Assembly (NCBI GenBank): GCA_015183035.1
Contig: JACZZP010000019.1
Location: forward strand, 620,001 to 684,000
From: Meloidogyne chitwoodi
Lineage: Eukaryota; Nematoda; Chromadorea; Rhabditida; Meloidogynidae
Length of the DNA: 64,000 bases
Direction: 5' to 3'
Position 1 is the stretch's first letter. Each line of letters opens with the position of its first letter. Positions 60,097 to 64,000 of this stretch are shown in pieces. Made by a program: the position numbers and the translations under genes. The notes beneath the pieces were generated by a model. The model saw only the letters and a program-made list of their open reading frames with translations, was not told the DNA's origin and searched no databases.

Positions 60097-61931
60097 CCTT
60101 TTTTGAATGTTTGCACAGTTTTTTCGGCCGGTCCATTAGAAGAAGGGTGATATATTGGACTTTTGAGATGCTCTATTCCTTCTTCTTCTAAAAAGTTTTC
60201 CATCTCTAAGGAACAAAATTGTGTGCCGTTGTCAGAGATAAGAGTCATGGGATTGCCAAATAAACAAAAAATATTTTTTAATGCCGATATTATTGTTTTT
60301 GACGTTATATTATTTATTTGGAATGCCCAAATATATTTACTGTAGGTATCTACAACTATCAAAAAGTTTGTATGCCAAATTGGCCCTGCAAGGTCCATAT
60401 GGACCCTCTCCATAGGAAAAGTTGAAAATGGCCATTTATGATGAGGGTTAACTTTCTTTGGCTTATTTGCGTTTGTTTGGCAAATTTTACAAGATAATAT
60501 ATAATTTTCTATTTCCTTCCCTACATTTGGCCACCAAACTATTTTTCGTCCTCTACATTTTGTTTTTTCTATACCAAAATGCGCTTTATGTAAAATTTTT
60601 AAAATACTTTGTCTTAGGTTTTTGGGAATAACAATTTGTGATACTCCTTTCATTATTATATTATTTTCAATATATAATTCATTTCTAATTTTATAAATTA
60701 TTTTTAACTCTTCATCTGAGTTATTTTCAAAATTAATCCAATTTTCTTTTAAATTCCTTAAAACAATTTTTAAGGTTTTATCTTTTAAAGTTTCTGAGGC
60801 AATTGTTTCTTTATTTAGTATAAGATTTTCTCCATTTAATATATAGGGTATTTCTTCTCTAAAATATTTTTCCATTATTTTATCCCAATTTAATGCTTGA
60901 TTTATTTCTACTCGAGAAAGAGCATCTGCTACACAATTATTTTTTCCCTCGATGTAACAAACTTTTGGGTTTATTTCTTGGATTTCCATCAACCATCGAT
61001 TCAATTTAGCATTCACCTGAGCTTTTTGAAAAAGAAAAATTAGGGGTTTATGGTCGGTCATAATAACAACTTCTGATCCATAAATTATAGGCCTAAAAAT
61101 GTTAATCGCGTGTATTATGGCTGCAAGCTCTCCGTGCGTTGCAGGATAATTCGATTCTGTTTTATTTAATGTTTTACTACAATAAGCTATTGCAGATATA
61201 TTTTTCTCTTTCTTTTGCATCAGAGCGCCAGCCCAAGCTATGTTTGACGCGTCTGTAAACAAAATGAAAGGGTGTTTATAATCTGGTGCCGAAAGGCATG
61301 GGGGCTTTAATAATTCTGATTTTAATGTTTTAAAAGCTTTTATTTGTTCATCATTCCACTCGAACTTCTCATTTCCTCTTAATAATTTTGAAATGGGTGA
61401 AGCTTTTTCAGCAAAATTTCTTATGAATTTTCTAAAAAATCCAACAAGACCAAGAAATTGTTTAATTTCCTTTAAATTTTTAGGCTCAGGAAACTTTTTT
61501 ATAACTTCAATATTAGAATCTGCTGGTTCATAACCATTTTCATTTAAAGTGTGGCCTAAATAATTTATTGAATTTTTACAAAATTCACATTTTTTAAAAT
61601 TTAATTTCATATTATATTTTTGTAAACGAGAAAAAATTTTTTCTAATATTTTTAAATGTTCATTAAAATTTTCATTAAAAATTATAATATCATCTATATA
61701 TGCCATTGTATTATTTATTCCCTTCAACATTTCGTCCATTGTTCGTTGAAAAATGGCGGGACTATTTTTTAATCCAAATGGCAATTTTAACATTTCGAAT
61801 ATTCCTTTTTCTGTAATTATGCCACATTTATGAGTACTAGATGGATCTAAAGGTATTTGCCAAAAACCCGATCTTAAGTCGAGTGTCGTATAAAATTTAT
61901 AGCCAGAGACCTTATGTAGAACAGTCTCCAT
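60097..61931 (-). CDS. Ty3-type reverse transcriptase, RNase H and integrase core
   Basis: 616 aa as an open frame; the last few codons belong to the inserted LTR. RT: TLDLRSGFWQIPLDP (residues 16-30), LPFGLKNSPAIFQR (50-63), catalytic YIDD at 78-81, then KCEFCK and YLGH. RNase H: FTDAS with D227, E268 in ATHGELAA, D293 in MTDHKPL, and ADALSR near 335. Integrase: zinc domain His448, His451, Cys481, Cys484, then catalytic Asp513 (MDLAGPI), Asp567 (ISDNGTQF) and Glu603 (HPSSNGPAEK). All catalytic residues are present. The frame begins at an ATG directly after the TAA that separates it from the first RT block, so the RT is divided over two frames. It belongs to the Ty3/gypsy group by domain order. 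Confidence 0.93.
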
Positions 61932-64000
61932 TTATGGCAATGGGTAAGGATCTGACACTGTAATTTTATTAAGACCTCGGAAATCCACACATGGACGTAA
62001 TTTATTATCGGCCTTCCGAACCAAAACCACTGGTGAGACCCACGGGGTGTTTGATTTTCGCAACACTCCTATTTTAAGCATAGCTTCCAAATGTTCATTT
62101 AGTTCAGCTTGATATTTTTCTGGTACTTTATAGGGACGGCTGGTTATTGGAATCTCAGTATTTGTGAAAATAGGGGGTGCTGAAATAGTACATTCTCCCA
62201 AATCATAGTCATGTTGTGAAAAAATGTTTTTATTTTTGTTTAAACAAATTTTTAATTTTTGAAATTCATCTGTATTTAAATTTGTTTTTATTTCCATTCT
62301 TCCCTTTTCCAATTTAAAACAATTTTTAACTCCATTATTAACATTTATATTTTCTATGTGTGGAATCAATTGACCATTTTGTAAATCAAGGAGAAGAGGT
62401 AAATTTTTTAACGCGTTTCGTCCTATAATCGCGTCATATTTTCCTGTATTGCTTATTTCATTTTCAATTACAATAATCGATGTATTAATTTCACAATTTG
62501 CAATTTCTAATTTAATTTCTGCTTGACCAATAGTGGGCACTATTTTTTCTCCAATTCCAATGACTGCACTGATTTCAGGAGAATAAATCCCTCCTAAATT
62601 TAATTTTTGTGCTGTCTTTTTACCAACTAAGGAAACATGAGCACCTGTATCCAAAAGAGCTTTTATTTTGTACTCGTTTATTTTAATATTAATTCTAAAA
62701 CATTCATCACATGTGGCATCAAAACAGGCAGCAATTTCTATATTTTCAGTTTGTCTTATTTCTCTAAAACTAGGCCAACGTTCAGTTAGAGGTGGGGCCG
62801 GTTCATTTCGTCCGACCATTTCCAAATTTAGTGTTTCGTTTCTTTTATTTCTATATTTTTGTAATAAATTTAACACGAGATTGTACGAAGTGCTTATATT
62901 TATTAAAAAATTTATATATTGTAATACAGCAGGAGGTAGTAACAATTTAATTAATATTTCAGCACTAACGTAGCAACAAATAAAAAATACCCAAATTTGG
63001 TTAAACGATGGAAGTCCTCCTTTTAAAAATGCAAAAAGTCCACTTGAAACTATACTTCCTGCTAAAAGTTCAGATTTACCATTCGAGTCTCTCCAAGCAC
63101 TACTACTAGGACGAGTCAATTTTAAAATTTCCTGACTAATTTCAGCAGCCTCTAGAGTCTCGTTAAAATGTTCAGGAGAGTATAATTCAGACAAATTTGC
63201 AAGAATTTTATTTCTGAAAATAGTTACACCAATTTCGGGAAAATCGAGACTTCCAAAACGAGCTAGTGTGAAAATAGACTCTAGTGGGATTTCATGTTCG
63301 TCACCATTGATTTGATTATATTGTATTATTTTCCCATTCATTTCTACAAAATGCGATTTTACTGTTGTGCAGTCAATTTCTTTAGCTTCAGGGTAAATAA
63401 TTAGTGTGTTTGAGTCTAAAAATCCATGTTTTTGAAAATCGAATAATTTAAAGCTTATTGGAATTCTATTAAAACAGTGACCATTTTTCCAATTATAATG
63501 TATATCTTTAAAATTTATAGGAAAGCATGGTTTTATTTCTAAAGTTCTGGCAGTTACAAGCCTTGCAGTAATTAATTTATTTTTCATAAAATGTCTTGCA
63601 AGTAATGTTGGGTTTGCTATTGCAAGACTGAGCGTTTGTTCTACTATTGATTGTAAACTTGTGCATATTTGGTGAGTTGCTTCAGAAAATAATCGCTGAG
63701 TATTAAAAGTAACTTTTGCGCTAAGAGCAGTTAATTGTGCGGCCAATTGTTGCGAATAAACAATTCCTGTATTTCGTTTAGTTCTCTTAAGTTCATTATG
63801 CGCTTTATCGCTTTTCATTAACATTTCATTATATTCATTTACTGGCACCGCGAAACCTTGATCAGAAACAGTATATTGGGTTCCCTCACAATCTGTCTTA
63901 ATTGTGGCATTTTCAAAACTTAGTGCAAATTCACTGCTTTGCGTAATCCAGATTTTCGTCGAGTATTCTCCTTCCCATCGTATTACAAAAATAAATGAAC
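61932..64000 (-). CDS. Env-like glycoprotein domain fused to aspartic protease and RT N-terminus
   Basis: The frame is open from the window edge (64,000) to the TAA at 61,932, about 689 codons. The residue numbers used here count from the codon at 63,848, which is GTG and not a real start. N-terminal to it are NATIKTDC (an N-glycosylation site) and YTVSDQGF. Residues 1-245 look like a viral ectodomain with Cys62, Cys108, Cys125 and Cys160 and the block GHCFNRIPISFKLF, which recalls class III/chuvirus-like glycoproteins (tentative). A transmembrane stretch lies at about 284-315 (WVFFICCYVSAEILIKLLLP), followed by a short basic tail. The retropepsin follows with ALLDTGAHVSLVG (397-409) and IIGRNAL, then the RT N-terminus with SPVVLVRK and LRPCVDFRGLN. 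The RT is cut by TAA right after PYPLP. Confidence 0.85.
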   Translation of the reverse strand, partial: SFIFVIRWEGEYSTKIWITQSSEFALSFENATIKTDCEGTQYTVSDQGFAVPVNEYNEMLMKSDKAHNELKRTKRNTGIVYSQQLAAQLTALSAKVTFNTQRLFSEATHQICTSLQSIVEQTLSLAIANPTLLARHFMKNKLITARLVTARTLEIKPCFPINFKDIHYNWKNGHCFNRIPISFKLFDFQKHGFLDSNTLIIYPEAKEIDCTTVKSHFVEMNGKIIQYNQINGDEHEIPLESIFTLARFGSLDFPEIGVTIFRNKILANLSELYSPEHFNETLEAAEISQEILKLTRPSSSAWRDSNGKSELLAGSIVSSGLFAFLKGGLPSFNQIWVFFICCYVSAEILIKLLLPPAVLQYINFLINISTSYNLVLNLLQKYRNKRNETLNLEMVGRNEPAPPLTERWPSFREIRQTENIEIAACFDATCDECFRINIKINEYKIKALLDTGAHVSLVGKKTAQKLNLGGIYSPEISAVIGIGEKIVPTIGQAEIKLEIANCEINTSIIVIENEISNTGKYDAIIGRNALKNLPLLLDLQNGQLIPHIENINVNNGVKNCFKLEKGRMEIKTNLNTDEFQKLKICLNKNKNIFSQHDYDLGECTISAPPIFTNTEIPITSRPYKVPEKYQAELNEHLEAMLKIGVLRKSNTPWVSPVVLVRKADNKLRPCVDFRGLNKITVSDPYPLP

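Larger units (their letters stand above)
57492..64000 (-). mobile_element. Ty3/gypsy-type retroelement with Env-like domain upstream of PR-RT, partial
   Basis: On the minus strand the element reads, 5' to 3': glycoprotein-like ectodomain (open at the window edge), transmembrane segment, aspartic protease, RT, RNase H, integrase (interrupted), integrase C-terminus, and an RG-rich ORF. Gag and the 5' LTR must lie beyond position 64,000 or be absent. No 3' LTR could be defined left of 57,492 without the 5' copy for comparison. Damage seen: one in-frame TAA inside RT and one solo LTR inside integrase. The copy is therefore dead as a unit, although each remaining frame is long and clean. Confidence 0.88.

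Overview
The window is eukaryotic and very AT-rich. It holds host gene pieces with very short GT-AG introns and many transposable elements. The F-box-type protein at 6727-7104, the BEL/Pao and Ty3-type retroelements, the hAT transposons and the 38-46 nt introns together suggest a nematode, most likely a tylenchid such as a root-knot nematode (Meloidogyne). That assignment is an inference; no rRNA or mitochondrial marker is present. No bacterial operon, tRNA, rRNA or CRISPR array was seen.

Layout. (1) 1-7.1 kb: host gene remnants, all on the minus strand. These are a partial multi-pass membrane protein built from nine small exons (223-2152), an Argonaute PAZ exon broken by a 159-bp hAT-type MITE (4739-4986), and an F-box-like gene (6727-7104). 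A nest of at least four hAT-type non-autonomous elements lies at 5.26-6.69 kb. (2) 7.1-11 kb: a GGGGCAAA-ended foldback element, then AT-rich repeats. (3) 10,993-18,936: a complete, young BEL/Pao retrotransposon with apparently identical 356-bp LTRs, a gag-pol broken by one frameshift, and two extra 3' ORFs (a membrane protein and a low-complexity protein). (4) 19-30 kb: AT-rich repeats, including a large block (about 21.47-25.5 kb) repeated at about 49.4-53.07 kb. Copy 1 of that block carries an 847-bp solo LTR with an array of GTCGACT motifs. (5) 30.1-34 kb: a cassette of unknown small ORFs and a CGGBP1/hAT-like gene split by a CCGGATCC-rich 1.15-kb hAT-type element. (6) 40,644-43,866: an apparently intact autonomous hAT transposon with 8-bp target duplications and a ten-exon transposase of about 655 aa. 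(7) 44-57 kb: AT-rich repeats, weak coding remnants and a Tc1/mariner scrap. (8) 57.5-64 kb (minus strand): a Ty3/gypsy-type element running off the window edge. Its glycoprotein-like, membrane-anchored domain lies upstream of, and in one continuous frame with, the protease and reverse transcriptase. Its integrase is interrupted by a 1,365-bp solo LTR, and an RG-rich ORF follows pol.

The host genes look eroded and most of the window is a transposon graveyard with a few young insertions (the BEL element and the hAT). The most unusual finding is the Env-like domain fused in frame ahead of PR-RT in the Ty3-type element. Next are the two accessory ORFs of the BEL element and the intact hAT with its derivative families nested nearby.
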